In this document: one piece after another, positions 11,028-21,071 of the stretch | How positions within the stretch are numbered: position 1 is the first letter of the stretch | Layout: the number at the start of each line of letters is the position of its first letter | Origin: Komarekiella atlantica HA4396-MV6 | GTDB lineage: Bacteria; Cyanobacteriota; Cyanobacteriia; Cyanobacteriales; Nostocaceae | Length of the DNA stretch: 64,000 nucleotides | Reading direction: 5' to 3' | NCBI GenBank assembly: GCA_019359395.1 | Contig: JAHHHK010000040.1 | Coordinates: 1 to 64,000, forward strand | The notes under the pieces: model-generated | Told to the model about the DNA's origin: nothing | The model's database searches: none | What the model saw: only the letters and a program-made list of their open reading frames with translations | Made by a program: the position numbers and the translations under genes

Positions 11028-11909
11028 ATGAGTAGGGTAAACAAGTTACTGCATCACTGGCTGTTACAGTCTGCTTCGGAGAAAGCTATTGCCTGGTTAG
11101 AACAGAAACAGGCGCAGATTGCTAGCGGCGCTGCTGAGCGAGTGTTTTTCACGGCTTTTAGTGCTGTGCCGCGTTATCTAGGTAAAGAGGATTTGCAGCT
11201 AACATCCCAAGACTTGAAAGCAGCGCAGGAAGAACTCCCCGGTTGGTTTCCTGGTCATTGGAGTGTAGATCAAGCAGGTCGTACACTCTTGCTTTTAGCT
11301 TTGCCCCATGAGAATGCACAGGAGTACGTGCGATCGCTTGATAAAGTCTTCACTACTGCCGATATGGGGGAGTTAGTTGTCCTTTATCAAAGTTTGCCTT
11401 TGTTGCCACATCCAGAGTTACATCGCCAACGCGCTGCTGAGGGAATTCGCAGCAATATGAGTAATGTTTTCCAATCTATAGCACTACGAAATCCTTACCC
11501 TGCGGATTATTTAGACGATGCTGCTTGGAATCAGATGGTGCTGAAGGCGGTATTTGTAGGCAGTCCTTTGCATCTAATCTGGGGTCTAGATCGCCGTGCT
11601 AACCCAGAATTAGCAAAAATGTTGACAAACTATGCTCATGAACGTTGGGCAGCCAAACGCTCAGTTACGCCAGAACTTTGGCGATCTGTAGGGCGGTTTG
11701 CCGATACTGCAATAATTGCTGATCTAGAAAAAGTGCTAGCTGATGGGGACATAGCCGAGCAAGAAGCAGCAGCACTAGCTTGTGCTCAATCGCCTTTACC
11801 CGAAGCGCAAGCATTACTCTCCCGTTACCCAGATTTACAGTCATCTGTTCAAAAAGGTCATCTGACTTGGAGCAGTTTCAGCCGCGATCGCCTCTTTGTC
11901 CATAAGTGA
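11028..11909 (+). CDS. eboA: EboA domain metabolite-traffic protein
   Basis: EboA-like sequence 'FFTAFSAVPRYLGKEDLQLT...LPGWFPGHWSVDQAGRTLLLLALP' and synteny. Confidence 0.88.
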   Translation: MSRVNKLLHHWLLQSASEKAIAWLEQKQAQIASGAAERVFFTAFSAVPRYLGKEDLQLTSQDLKAAQEELPGWFPGHWSVDQAGRTLLLLALPHENAQEYVRSLDKVFTTADMGELVVLYQSLPLLPHPELHRQRAAEGIRSNMSNVFQSIALRNPYPADYLDDAAWNQMVLKAVFVGSPLHLIWGLDRRANPELAKMLTNYAHERWAAKRSVTPELWRSVGRFADTAIIADLEKVLADGDIAEQEAAALACAQSPLPEAQALLSRYPDLQSSVQKGHLTWSSFSRDRLFVHK

Positions 11910-11967
11910 AAGGGCTGGGGAAGGAGCACAGGAGCACGGGAACAGAGGGGAAAAATGGAAAAATTTC

Positions 11968-12056
11968 TTCCCAATCCCCAGTCCCCATTGCCCCTTATCC
12001 CCAGAGGGGGCCCCGAGTTCCCCAGTCCCCAGTCCCCAGTCCCCAATCCCTAATCT
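11968..12056. repeat. 'ccccagt' heptanucleotide STRR-like tract
   Basis: 'cccagtccccagtccccagtccccaatcccta' tandem heptamers between eboA and eboB. Confidence 0.75.
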
Positions 12057-12075
12057 CCAATCATAAAACTACATC

Positions 12076-12984
12076 ATGATGTACATCGATCCTCACATTC
12101 ACATGTGTTCCCGTACTACCTACGATTACCTAGTAATGCGAGAATATGGTATTGTCGCCGTCATTGAACCAGCCTTTTGGTTAGGACAACCCCGAACTAA
12201 CGCCGGCACATTCAAAGATTACTTCAGCAGTCTTGTAGGATGGGAACGGTTTCGTGCCAGTCAGTTTGGCATCCAACACTACTGCACAATCGGCTTAAAC
12301 CCAAAAGAAGCTAACAACGAGGCGCTAGCAGCAGAAGTTATAGAACTGCTACCACTTTATGCTTGTAAAGAGGGAGTTGTTGCCATTGGCGAAATTGGCT
12401 ATGACGACATGACAGAAGCAGAGGATAAATACTTTTGTCAACAATTAGAATTAGCCAAAGAATTAGATATGCTGGTGCTAATTCATACTCCTCATCGCAA
12501 TAAGAAAGAGGGAGCCAGCCGCAGTATGGATCGCTGCATCGAATATGGCTTAGATCCCTCACAAGTAGTTATTGACCACAACAACGAGGAAACCGTAGAG
12601 GAAGTACTAGAACGCGGTTTTTGGGCAGCTTTCACAATTTACCCAAAGACGAAAATGGGTAACGCCAGAATGGTGGAGATTGTCCGTCAATATGGACGAG
12701 AACGCATCATTGTAGATAGTAGTGCTGATTGGGGTATTAGCGATCCTTTAGCAGTCCCGAAAACGGCTCAGTTGATGTTAGAAAGGGGCATTCCTGAAGA
12801 ACATGTACGAGCAGTTTGTTATGAAAATGCCCTAGCTGCTTATAGTCAAACTGGGCAAATGCAAGCATCAGATTGGCTTAATTCTGCATCCGTTGATCAA
12901 CGTCAGCAGTTCAATGGCAATTCTGTATTACGGGGACAGGAACCAGGAATCAACTCGACTTCAGATTATGTGCTCATTGAGTAG
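12076..12984 (+). CDS. eboB: EboB, TatD-family metal-dependent hydrolase
   Basis: 'MYIDPHIHMCSRTTYDYLVMREYGIVAVIEPAFWLGQPR', 'AIGEIGYDDMTEAEDKYF', 'IVDSSADWGISDPLAVPK'. Confidence 0.88.
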   Translation: MMYIDPHIHMCSRTTYDYLVMREYGIVAVIEPAFWLGQPRTNAGTFKDYFSSLVGWERFRASQFGIQHYCTIGLNPKEANNEALAAEVIELLPLYACKEGVVAIGEIGYDDMTEAEDKYFCQQLELAKELDMLVLIHTPHRNKKEGASRSMDRCIEYGLDPSQVVIDHNNEETVEEVLERGFWAAFTIYPKTKMGNARMVEIVRQYGRERIIVDSSADWGISDPLAVPKTAQLMLERGIPEEHVRAVCYENALAAYSQTGQMQASDWLNSASVDQRQQFNGNSVLRGQEPGINSTSDYVLIE

Positions 12985-13245
12985 AAAATCATATATGCAC
13001 ATCAATTCAAATAAGTAGCTAAGTAGGAGAAAATTTTTCATCAATACTTAGTGTTTTTTTGCCTTGGTGAACCAGCGCTCTCCGGCGGGTTTCCCAACCT
13101 AGGCGACTGGTGTTCGCCTTACAGCCCTTTGGGCATCCTACGGCAGGCGTGCCGGAGGCATCACCCGGAGGGTGGTTCAAGATTTTTTAAACACTAAGAC
13201 ACTAAGACACGAAGAAAAAGGTTTTTATTGGAAGGAGGTAAATGA

Positions 13246-14172
13246 ATGAATGTTGCAAGCTTTAATCTTCAAAGCTGGCGGGGTTATTTAGAATTGATGC
13301 GTCCTGCTAATATTGTTACCGCTTGGGCGGATATTCTTGTTGGCTTTGCTGCCTCTGGCGGGATTCTTTTTGATAAATTAATCAATGGACAGGCAATTAC
13401 AACTCTAATTCCATTAGCTTGGTTGTTATTAGCCACAACTGGTTTATATGGTGGTGGTATAGTTTTTAATGATGTTTTCGATGCTGAATTAGATGAAAAA
13501 GAGCGACCAAGTAGAGCAATTCCTAGTGGTCGCGTGTCTCGACAAAGTGCCACTTTCTTGGGAAGTATGCTGTTTGCAATTGGGATTGTGGCGGCTTTTC
13601 AAGTCTCTTTGTTGAGTGGTGCGATCGCTATCATCATAACTTTTTCAGCACTACTGTATGACTCACTTGCTAAACATCATCCTTTTTTTGGCCCTTTGAA
13701 TATGGGTTTGTGCCGTGGTAGTAACTTACTCTTAGGTGTAAGTGCTGTACCAGCAATAGTATGGGAACGTTGGTATTTAGCTTTAATTCCTGTTCTTTAC
13801 ATTGCTGGTATCACTGCAATTAGTCAAGGAGAAGTTCACGGAGGCAAGAAAATTACAGGAGTATTAGCACTACTCTTAATTGCAATAGTCTTGACGGCAG
13901 TTTTAGCCTTGGGATTGTTAGAAAATTATGCAGTTCTAGCTGCATTACCATTTGCTATTTTATTAGCCATTCGAGTAGTTCCTAATTTTATCCAAGCTGC
14001 ACGTGAACCAGTACCCGACAAAATCCGAACTGCTGTAAAAGTAGGCGTGTTATCCCTAATCGTATTAGATGCAACTGTTGCATCTGGTTTTGCTGGTTTG
14101 TATTACGGCTTATTAGTGCTAATCTTGCTCCCAATTTCGATGAAACTAGCACAACTATTTGCCGTTACCTAA
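13246..14172 (+). CDS. eboC: EboC, UbiA-like prenyltransferase
   Basis: 'WRGYLELMRPANIVTAWADILVGFAASGG', 'GGGIVFNDVFDAELDEKERPSRAIPSGRVS'. Confidence 0.9.
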   Translation: MNVASFNLQSWRGYLELMRPANIVTAWADILVGFAASGGILFDKLINGQAITTLIPLAWLLLATTGLYGGGIVFNDVFDAELDEKERPSRAIPSGRVSRQSATFLGSMLFAIGIVAAFQVSLLSGAIAIIITFSALLYDSLAKHHPFFGPLNMGLCRGSNLLLGVSAVPAIVWERWYLALIPVLYIAGITAISQGEVHGGKKITGVLALLLIAIVLTAVLALGLLENYAVLAALPFAILLAIRVVPNFIQAAREPVPDKIRTAVKVGVLSLIVLDATVASGFAGLYYGLLVLILLPISMKLAQLFAVT

Positions 14173-14209
14173 AATCAGACCAAGAGATTATCTATACAAA
14201 CTCTAAAAA

Positions 14210-14351
14210 CTCTCTGCGTCTTTGCGCCCACCAAAGTTTTGATGCCTGTCTTGAAAAGTTTCCTACGGCGGGAAACCCGCCTACAGAACTTTTCGCTACG
14301 GCGGGCTACGCCAACGGCGGAAGCCGCCGCTCAAACTTCTCTCTGCGTGAG
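14210..14351 (+). repeat. ~140-bp palindromic repeat between eboC and eboE
   Basis: 'cctacggcgggaaacccgcctacagaacttttcgctacggcgggctacgccaacggcggaagccgccgctcaaacttctctctgcgtgag'; inverted copy at 9174-9314. Confidence 0.9.
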
Positions 14352-14359
14352 ATTTAACC

Positions 14360-15586
14360 ATGAAGATTACAACAGATAGCAACCTTCACTTAACTTATTG
14401 CACTAATATTCATCCTGGCGAAAGTTGGTTAGAAGTTTTCGCCAATTTAGAAAAACATATTCCCGAATTAAAGTCACGTTTATCGCCTAAAGTACCGTTC
14501 GGAATTGGTTTGAGGTTAGCAGATGTAGCCGCAAAACAGCTTTTAGAAGGTAATAACTTGATTCAATTCCAAACGTGGCTAACTCAACAAGATTTATATG
14601 TTTTTACCTTAAATGGATTTCCTTACGGGGGATTTCATCGACAGGTGGTAAAAGACCATGTTTATGCACCAGATTGGTCAACTCAGGAACGACTGAATTA
14701 TACGTTAAGCTTGACAAAAATTTTAGCAACTCTTCTACCACAAGGTCTTGATGGTGGAATTTCTACACTACCTTTATCTTATAAACCTTGGTGGGAAAAA
14801 GACCAAGCGAGTTGTGAAACAGTTCTGAAAAATAGCTGTTTTAACATAGCATCAGTTGTAGCAGAAATGATTCGGATCCACGAAACAACAGGAAAATTGC
14901 TGCATATCGATTTAGAGCCTGAGCCTGATGGATTAATTGAAAATACTTCAGAAGTAATTGATTTCTTCCAAAATTGGTTATTACCGATTAGCGGTAATTA
15001 TTTATCAGAGCAATTAAATATTGAACAGAATTTAGCAGAAACTAAATTGCTAGAACATGTTCGCATTTGCTATGATACCTGTCATTTTTCAGTTGAATAT
15101 GAAGAACCAAAGTCTGTATTTACTCGTTTGCAATCAGTTGGAATTAAGATTGGCAAGATTCAAATCAGTGCGGCGATTAAAGTAAAAATACCTGCTGAGG
15201 TTGAGAAGCGTAGCTTAATAGTTGCTCGTCTACGTCCTTTTGCTGAATCTACTTATCTTCACCAAGTAATAGAACGTCGCAGTGACGGTACGCTATATCA
15301 TTATTCTGACTTAATAAATGCGCTACCACATTTAGAGCAATCTTTAGCTGAAGAATGGCGCACTCACTTCCATGTGCCAATTTTTATTCATGATTATCAA
15401 ATTTTACAGTCTACGCAAGATGATATTGCAACTGTTTTACAGTTAATTAAAGCAAATAATGCTTGTCAACATTTAGAAATTGAGACTTACACTTGGGATG
15501 TATTGCCATCAGAAATGAAAATAGATTTGCTGACTTCTATTCAGCGGGAATATGAGTGGGTGATAAAGTTAATTCGTAATTCGTAA
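14360..15586 (+). CDS. eboE: EboE metabolite-traffic protein (xylose-isomerase-like TIM barrel)
   Basis: 'LTYCTNIHPGESWLEVFANLEKHIPELKSRLSP...GIGLRLADVAAKQLL', 'TLNGFPYGGFHRQVVKDHVYAPDW'; ebo synteny. Confidence 0.9.
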   Translation: MKITTDSNLHLTYCTNIHPGESWLEVFANLEKHIPELKSRLSPKVPFGIGLRLADVAAKQLLEGNNLIQFQTWLTQQDLYVFTLNGFPYGGFHRQVVKDHVYAPDWSTQERLNYTLSLTKILATLLPQGLDGGISTLPLSYKPWWEKDQASCETVLKNSCFNIASVVAEMIRIHETTGKLLHIDLEPEPDGLIENTSEVIDFFQNWLLPISGNYLSEQLNIEQNLAETKLLEHVRICYDTCHFSVEYEEPKSVFTRLQSVGIKIGKIQISAAIKVKIPAEVEKRSLIVARLRPFAESTYLHQVIERRSDGTLYHYSDLINALPHLEQSLAEEWRTHFHVPIFIHDYQILQSTQDDIATVLQLIKANNACQHLEIETYTWDVLPSEMKIDLLTSIQREYEWVIKLIRNS

Positions 15587-15630
15587 TACTCGCGCCTGGC
15601 GCGAGAAGCAAGCTACGTAGTTCGTAATCA
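15574..15630. repeat. 'attcgtaatactcgc..gcgagaagcaagctacgtaattcgtaat' element at the eboE 3' end
   Basis: Same element at 46421-46471 and in tandem at 51782-51870. Confidence 0.85.
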
Positions 15631-15729
15631 AGAAAGTCAGATTTGAACTGGGTTTTTGGTTTGAATTTGTAGGGTCGCAAGGTCTTGCGTCTTACTTTTG
15701 GAAAATTGGCATAAGAGAGGATTAAGTTT

Positions 15730-17103
15730 ATGCAGAAAACGGTTGTTCTAAATGTCGTGGGGTTAACGCCTAGTTTACTAGGAGAAAACACGCCGTTTTT
15801 ATCTTCTTGGGTTGCTAAAGGGCAAGTTGTGAACATTGCACCAGTATTACCTGCTGTGACTTGTTCTGTTCAGGCTACTTATTTAACAGGAAAATTGCCT
15901 GATGAGCATGGGATTGTCGCTAATGGCTGGTATTTCCGCGATGAGTGTGAAGTGAAGTTTTGGCGACAGTCTAATAAATTAGTGCAAGCTCCCAAAGTTT
16001 GGGATATAGCTAAATCCATAGATCCAAACTTTACTTGTGCCAACCTTTTTTGGTGGTACAATATGTATTCTTCAGTAGATTATGCCATTACACCACGCCC
16101 AATGTACCCTGCGGATGGGAGAAAATTACCTGATATTTATACTCATCCGGCAGATGTGCGATCGCAAATTCAATCTGATTTAGGTCAGTTCCCTCTATTT
16201 GATTTTTGGGGGCCAAAAACTTCTATTAGTTCTAGTCAATGGATTGCCAATTCAGCAAAATGGATTGAGGAGCGCTACAGCCCCACACTATCACTAGTTT
16301 ACTTACCACATTTAGATTACTGTCTGCAACGATTTGGTAATGATCAAAAACAGACCCAAACAGATTTGCGAGAAATTGATGCTGTTTGTGGTGATCTAAT
16401 TGAATATTATCAAACACGTAATACTCAGATAATTATTCTTTCTGAATATGGAATTACTCCAGTCTCCAAAGCAGTAGATTTGAACCGCATATTACGGGAA
16501 AATGGTTTAATTGTCGTGCGGGAAGAGTTGGGGCGAGAACTGCTCGATTTTGGTGCTAGTATTGCCTTTGCCGTAGCTGATCACCAAATTGCTCACGTAT
16601 ATGTGAATGATCCAGCTTATATCTCTAAAGTTCGCTCTATTTTAGAAGCAACTCAAGGTGTAGCGCAAGTATTAGATGAAGAGGGTAAGCAAACCTACCA
16701 CCTTGATCATTATAGATCGGGAGAGTTAATTGCGATCGCTCAATCAGATGCTTGGTTTACCTATTATTATTGGCTCAATGATCATAAAGCGCCTGATTTT
16801 GCCAGAACTGTGGACATCCACCGTAAACCTGGTTACGACCCTGTAGAACTTTTCCTTGACCCACAGCTCAAATTTCCTCAAGGAAAAATTGCTCTCAAAT
16901 TACTTAAGAAACAACTGGGTTTTCGCTATCTAATGGATGTGATTCCTCTGGATTCTTCTTTAGTACTTGGTTCTCACGGTTGCATTACTACTTCTCCAGC
17001 CGAAGGGCCTATATTTATTACTCATCAAAATCACTTAGTTGAGACAAACCGAATTGAAGCAACAGATGTTTGCTCATTGATTCTCAGACATTTAAATAGG
17101 TGA
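15730..17103 (+). CDS. eboF: EboF, alkaline phosphatase / nucleotide pyrophosphatase superfamily
   Basis: 'MQKTVVLNVVGLTPSLLGENTPFLSSWVAKG', 'PAVTCSVQATYLTGKLPDEHGIVANGWYFRD', 'LGSHGCITTSPAEGPIF'. Confidence 0.9.
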   Translation: MQKTVVLNVVGLTPSLLGENTPFLSSWVAKGQVVNIAPVLPAVTCSVQATYLTGKLPDEHGIVANGWYFRDECEVKFWRQSNKLVQAPKVWDIAKSIDPNFTCANLFWWYNMYSSVDYAITPRPMYPADGRKLPDIYTHPADVRSQIQSDLGQFPLFDFWGPKTSISSSQWIANSAKWIEERYSPTLSLVYLPHLDYCLQRFGNDQKQTQTDLREIDAVCGDLIEYYQTRNTQIIILSEYGITPVSKAVDLNRILRENGLIVVREELGRELLDFGASIAFAVADHQIAHVYVNDPAYISKVRSILEATQGVAQVLDEEGKQTYHLDHYRSGELIAIAQSDAWFTYYYWLNDHKAPDFARTVDIHRKPGYDPVELFLDPQLKFPQGKIALKLLKKQLGFRYLMDVIPLDSSLVLGSHGCITTSPAEGPIFITHQNHLVETNRIEATDVCSLILRHLNR

Positions 17104-17257
17104 AATGGAGCAAAAATACCCACTTTAAAGAAGAAGTCAGAATTCAGAATGCTTGAAGCAGACCTTACGATATCCTCACACAGTATTCCTAATAATTACT
17201 GATGTTTAAATATACATCTAGAAAGGAAACTAGAGAAAGTAAGTTCTTTGTGCATTT

Positions 17258-17560
17258 ATGAAATTAATCCAAATACTAAAAGTAACTGTAATTCCTGTTT
17301 TGACTTTATTTAGCTTTTTGGGAGCATCAAATATAGCATTAGCTGACTATTTAAAGAGCCAAGGGACAGGAGGTAATTACCGTTATGAATTATGGTCTAC
17401 CGATGATAACAACTATTACTACTTGAAAATTTGGTTACATGAAGCAAGTTCAAAAAGTGATCCATACTCTACAACTATAAAATTTACCTCTAGTAGAGAA
17501 GCTCTAATTTATTTTGATTGCAATTACACTGGTAAAAATTTACCAGAATGTTCTCGATGA
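17258..17560 (+). CDS. Small secreted protein of unknown function
   Basis: 100 aa; signal-peptide-like N terminus 'MKLIQILKVTVIPVLTLFSFLGASNIALA'. Confidence 0.6.
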   Translation: MKLIQILKVTVIPVLTLFSFLGASNIALADYLKSQGTGGNYRYELWSTDDNNYYYLKIWLHEASSKSDPYSTTIKFTSSREALIYFDCNYTGKNLPECSR

Positions 17561-17824
17561 AAGTTTTGAAACTCTCTCAAAGCATCCTGAAAGTTAGCAG
17601 TAATATTTAGGAGCGGTTCTATATAATGACTTTAACAAAACCAGTGGCACAGAATTCAATTATAAATTCTGGCTGATTCCTGAATTCTTTTTTGTTAAAG
17701 TATTTCACCTCAATTATCCTACTATTTAAAAAATATCTGCTACATATTCATTGTAGGGGCGCATAGCTAGCTGTGCGCCACTACTGCTGCTTGTTCCAAA
17801 AATACAAAACAAATTTGTTGCAAT

Positions 17825-17873
17825 TCATAGTCATACCGATTATGATTTATATATGAACTCGGTATGACTATGA
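17825..17873. promoter_or_regulatory. Perfect 15-bp inverted repeat upstream of catalase
   Basis: 'tcatagtcataccga' (17825-17839), 19-nt loop, 'tcggtatgactatga' (17859-17873). Confidence 0.6.
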
Positions 17874-17966
17874 TTTATTTAGCTCCAGCTAATGATTATT
17901 CGTCTATTTGCTAACTAAAATGTACTTTGGGCAATCTGAGTAACTCAATGGAGAACTTTTTTACCC

Positions 17967-19457
17967 ATGACTGAACCCCATAATTTGACCACTGCTGACG
18001 GTATCCCTGTTGCTGATAATCAGAACTCGCTCACTGCTGGGCCGCGTGGCCCTGTGTTGATGCAGGATTTCCACCTAATGGAAAAGCTGGCTCATTTTAA
18101 CAGAGAACGTATTCCTGAGCGGGTTGTACACGCTAAGGGTGCAGCTGCTTTCGGTACTTTTACTGTAACCAACGATATCACCCGCTACAGTAAAGCCAAG
18201 CTTTTTTCTGAAATTGGCAAAAAAACCGAAGTTATCCTGCGCTTTTCGACAGTTGGGGGAGAAAAAGGTTCAGCAGATGCCGAGCGTGACCCTAGAGGCT
18301 TTGCCGTCAAATTCTACACTGAAGAAGGCAACTGGGACATCACAGGCAACAATACGCCTATTTTCTTCATCCGCGATCCGCTGAAGTTTCCTGATTTCAT
18401 CCATACCCAAAAGCGCAATCCCCAAACCAATTGCAAAGACCAAAACGCCAAGTGGGATTTTTGGTCACTCAGTCCAGAATCACTCCACCAGGTGACGATC
18501 CTGTTTTCTGATCGGGGAATTCCGAAAACCTATCGACACATGGACGGGTTTGGTAGTCACACCTTCAGCTTGATTAATGATCAGGGTGAACGCGTTTGGT
18601 GCAAATTTCACTTTAAGACGCTGCAAGGACATCAAACCTTGACAGAGGAAGAATCGGCCAAGATCAAAGGAGAAGATCCTGATCATGCAACTCATGATTT
18701 GTTTGAAGCGATCGCTCAAGGGGACTATCCCAAGTGGCGGATGTGTATTCAGGTGATGACAGAGGAGCAAGCCGCAAAACATCAAGACAATCCCTTTGAT
18801 TTGACAAAAGTTTGGAAACACTCTGAATATCCCTTAATCGAAGTCGGGATACTAGAGCTAAATCGTAACCCTGAGAATTATTTTGCTGAAGTTGAGCAAG
18901 CCGCTTTTAGCCCTAGTGCAGTAGTTCCTGGCGTTAGTTTCTCTCCAGACAAAATGCTGCAAGCTCGCATTATGTCTTACCCAGACGCTCAACGGTATCG
19001 CCTGGGTAGTAACTATCAGCAACTACCCGTCAACCAGCCCAAATGTCCAGTAATGCATTACCAGCGAGATGGCTTCATGGCTTTGGGAAACAACGGCGGT
19101 AGCACTCCTAACTATGAACCGAATAGTGCTGAGGGTACGCCCAAACAAAATTCAGCTTACGCAGAGCCACCAATGCATCTGGGTGATGTTGCAGCTGATC
19201 GTTACGATCATCGTCAAGGAAATGACGATTACACCCAAGCAGGTAATCTCTATCGGTTAATGACTCCTGAGCAGCAAGAGCGTCTTGCTCACAACATTGT
19301 CGGTAGTCTTAGTCAGGCAAGGCAGGACATCCAAATGCGTCAACTTTGCCACTTCTTCCGGGCAGATGTTTCTTATGGTCGTCGTGTAGCTGAGGGATTG
19401 GGCATTTCAATCGATCCCTCAATGTTTTCTGCTACTGCTCAACCTGTAGGCATCTAA
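17967..19457 (+). CDS. katA: Monofunctional haem catalase
   Basis: '[27 protein letters not shown]', '[46 protein letters not shown]', '[18 protein letters not shown]'. Confidence 0.95.
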   Translation: MTEPHNLTTADGIPVADNQNSLTAGPRGPVLMQDFHLMEKLAHFNRERIPERVVHAKGAAAFGTFTVTNDITRYSKAKLFSEIGKKTEVILRFSTVGGEKGSADAERDPRGFAVKFYTEEGNWDITGNNTPIFFIRDPLKFPDFIHTQKRNPQTNCKDQNAKWDFWSLSPESLHQVTILFSDRGIPKTYRHMDGFGSHTFSLINDQGERVWCKFHFKTLQGHQTLTEEESAKIKGEDPDHATHDLFEAIAQGDYPKWRMCIQVMTEEQAAKHQDNPFDLTKVWKHSEYPLIEVGILELNRNPENYFAEVEQAAFSPSAVVPGVSFSPDKMLQARIMSYPDAQRYRLGSNYQQLPVNQPKCPVMHYQRDGFMALGNNGGSTPNYEPNSAEGTPKQNSAYAEPPMHLGDVAADRYDHRQGNDDYTQAGNLYRLMTPEQQERLAHNIVGSLSQARQDIQMRQLCHFFRADVSYGRRVAEGLGISIDPSMFSATAQPVGI

Positions 19458-19464
19458 CACAGTT

Positions 19465-19494
19465 TAGAGACGTTGCATTGCAACGTCTCTACAT
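19465..19494. terminator. Palindromic repeat / possible terminator after catalase
   Basis: 'agagacgttgcattgcaacgtctct' directly downstream of the katA stop. Confidence 0.5.
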
Positions 19495-19514
19495 GGATGA
19501 AATTTGTATAAACT

Positions 19515-19943
19515 TCAATGACTGGCTTGATTAAACACCTCTAAAATGTGGCGGCAAATCTGTTTTAGCTTTTCCCCAACTTCACTAGAAGGCAAAGATT
19601 CGCCAACAAAACCCCAGTTTTCTACCGTAGAAAGTCGCCATGCTTCGCCACGATGGTCAAATCCAGCGACCTCAACGCCGATCGCACGACGTGAGTCGTT
19701 GATAGGGTCTTGGTAAAATCGGATTTGAATCAAAATACTGCGACTTCGCCAAGATTTGCTAATACCAGGAAAGTGAAAGCCAATATCTATAGAATCTGGA
19801 TCAACCAACTCCCTGGTTTCTGGGTCATTTTTCCAGGGTTTGAGGTCAGATTTGGCATCAGGGAATTCCAATTTGAACAAGTTAACTACCGTAGCAATCT
19901 TGCTGGCGAGTTCAAGGTTGGTTGCCTGTTCAGCTGCGTTCAC
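19515..19943 (-). CDS. Conserved hypothetical cyanobacterial protein
   Basis: 142-aa ORF with normal codon content; no family recognised. Confidence 0.55.
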   Translation of the reverse strand: MNAAEQATNLELASKIATVVNLFKLEFPDAKSDLKPWKNDPETRELVDPDSIDIGFHFPGISKSWRSRSILIQIRFYQDPINDSRRAIGVEVAGFDHRGEAWRLSTVENWGFVGESLPSSEVGEKLKQICRHILEVFNQASH

Positions 19944-20300
19944 TAAAAAACACTCCTATATTGCGTCGGCGTCTGGGGATGTGAAAACAGAAAAACCGCC
20001 AGAAGGCTTACACTATTGGTGTTTCAGCTTATCAATACCTTTGAAATTTAGCAACTCTAAATCTCATTTTCCTCACAATCATTATTTACCAACAGATGCA
20101 AAAAATTGCTTCTTGTTGTGACTGAGTAACACCTATTAAGTAATTGTACTTAAAATTTCTAAAATTGCAGATGAAACTCCGCCGTTTGTGGAAAATATGG
20201 GATTTTCTACAAAATCCTTTGTTAGCAGGAAGGATAAACTGCGCCAGCGATCTAAAATTACACTGTTAATAGGTAAACAAAAAGCAAATAAATTCAGTGT

Positions 20301-20762
20301 ATGGTGCGTCAACGCTCGATTTTGTCATTGATTTTGGTATTATTGGCTACATTTCTCATTAGTTGTGGCGGCCCTGGTGTTGCAGTAGCACCTCCAACCT
20401 ACACAGCATCTCAACTTGAGAAAATTCAGACTTATGTTCCTAAAATTCAGGCTGTGCGCGATCGCTCAGAGGAATTGAAAACCCTGATCCAAAGAAAAGA
20501 TTGGATTGACGTAAGTAACTTTATACATGGCCCCATAACAGAAGCAAGGCTGAGTATGACTTATATCACTCCCAACCTTTTACCCAAAGACCAACCTACA
20601 GCACGTCAAGTAACGCGAGATTTGTTTAACCACCTGGTTAAAGTCAATCAAGCCGCGCTTGATAGGAACTCTCAACAAGCTTTGAGTAATTCCCAAGCGG
20701 CTTTCGTAGATATTGACAAATTCCTCCAGCTGCTTCCTCAAACGAGTAATCAGATTGAGTAA
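20301..20762 (+). CDS. psbQ: Photosystem II lipoprotein PsbQ (CyanoQ)
   Basis: Lipobox 'LATFLISCGG'; 'YTASQLEKIQTYVPKIQAVRDRSEELKTLIQRKDWIDVSNFIHGPITEAR'. Confidence 0.9.
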   Translation: MVRQRSILSLILVLLATFLISCGGPGVAVAPPTYTASQLEKIQTYVPKIQAVRDRSEELKTLIQRKDWIDVSNFIHGPITEARLSMTYITPNLLPKDQPTARQVTRDLFNHLVKVNQAALDRNSQQALSNSQAAFVDIDKFLQLLPQTSNQIE

Positions 20763-20820
20763 GGAGTGAGGAGTGAGGAGTCAAGGATCAAGGGTCAGTA
20801 TTTATTACCCCTCTGCCCAT

Positions 20821-21019
20821 TGGTGTCAACTTCAGCTAAAAATAGCTTTACTGTTGGCCTCCTCGCCCGCCAGAGAATGAATTCTCTGGCGGATGAGCGA
20901 AAGTCTACTTTAGTAGACTCAGGATTTTGGGCGATTTTATAGTCATCTAAAGATGACTTTTGCTATGAGCAAGGAACTTGAGTTCCTCGCGGAATATGGA
21001 TTTCACGTTAAGTTGACAC
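20821..21019. mobile_element. MITE-like multi-hairpin element with short terminal inverted repeats
   Basis: Ends gtgtcaactt / aagttgacac; four internal palindromes with 2-nt loops. Confidence 0.55.
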
Positions 21020-21071
21020 GTGTGCCCTCTGCCTCCTGCCTCCTACTCCCTACCTATACCCCAAAAAAGTT

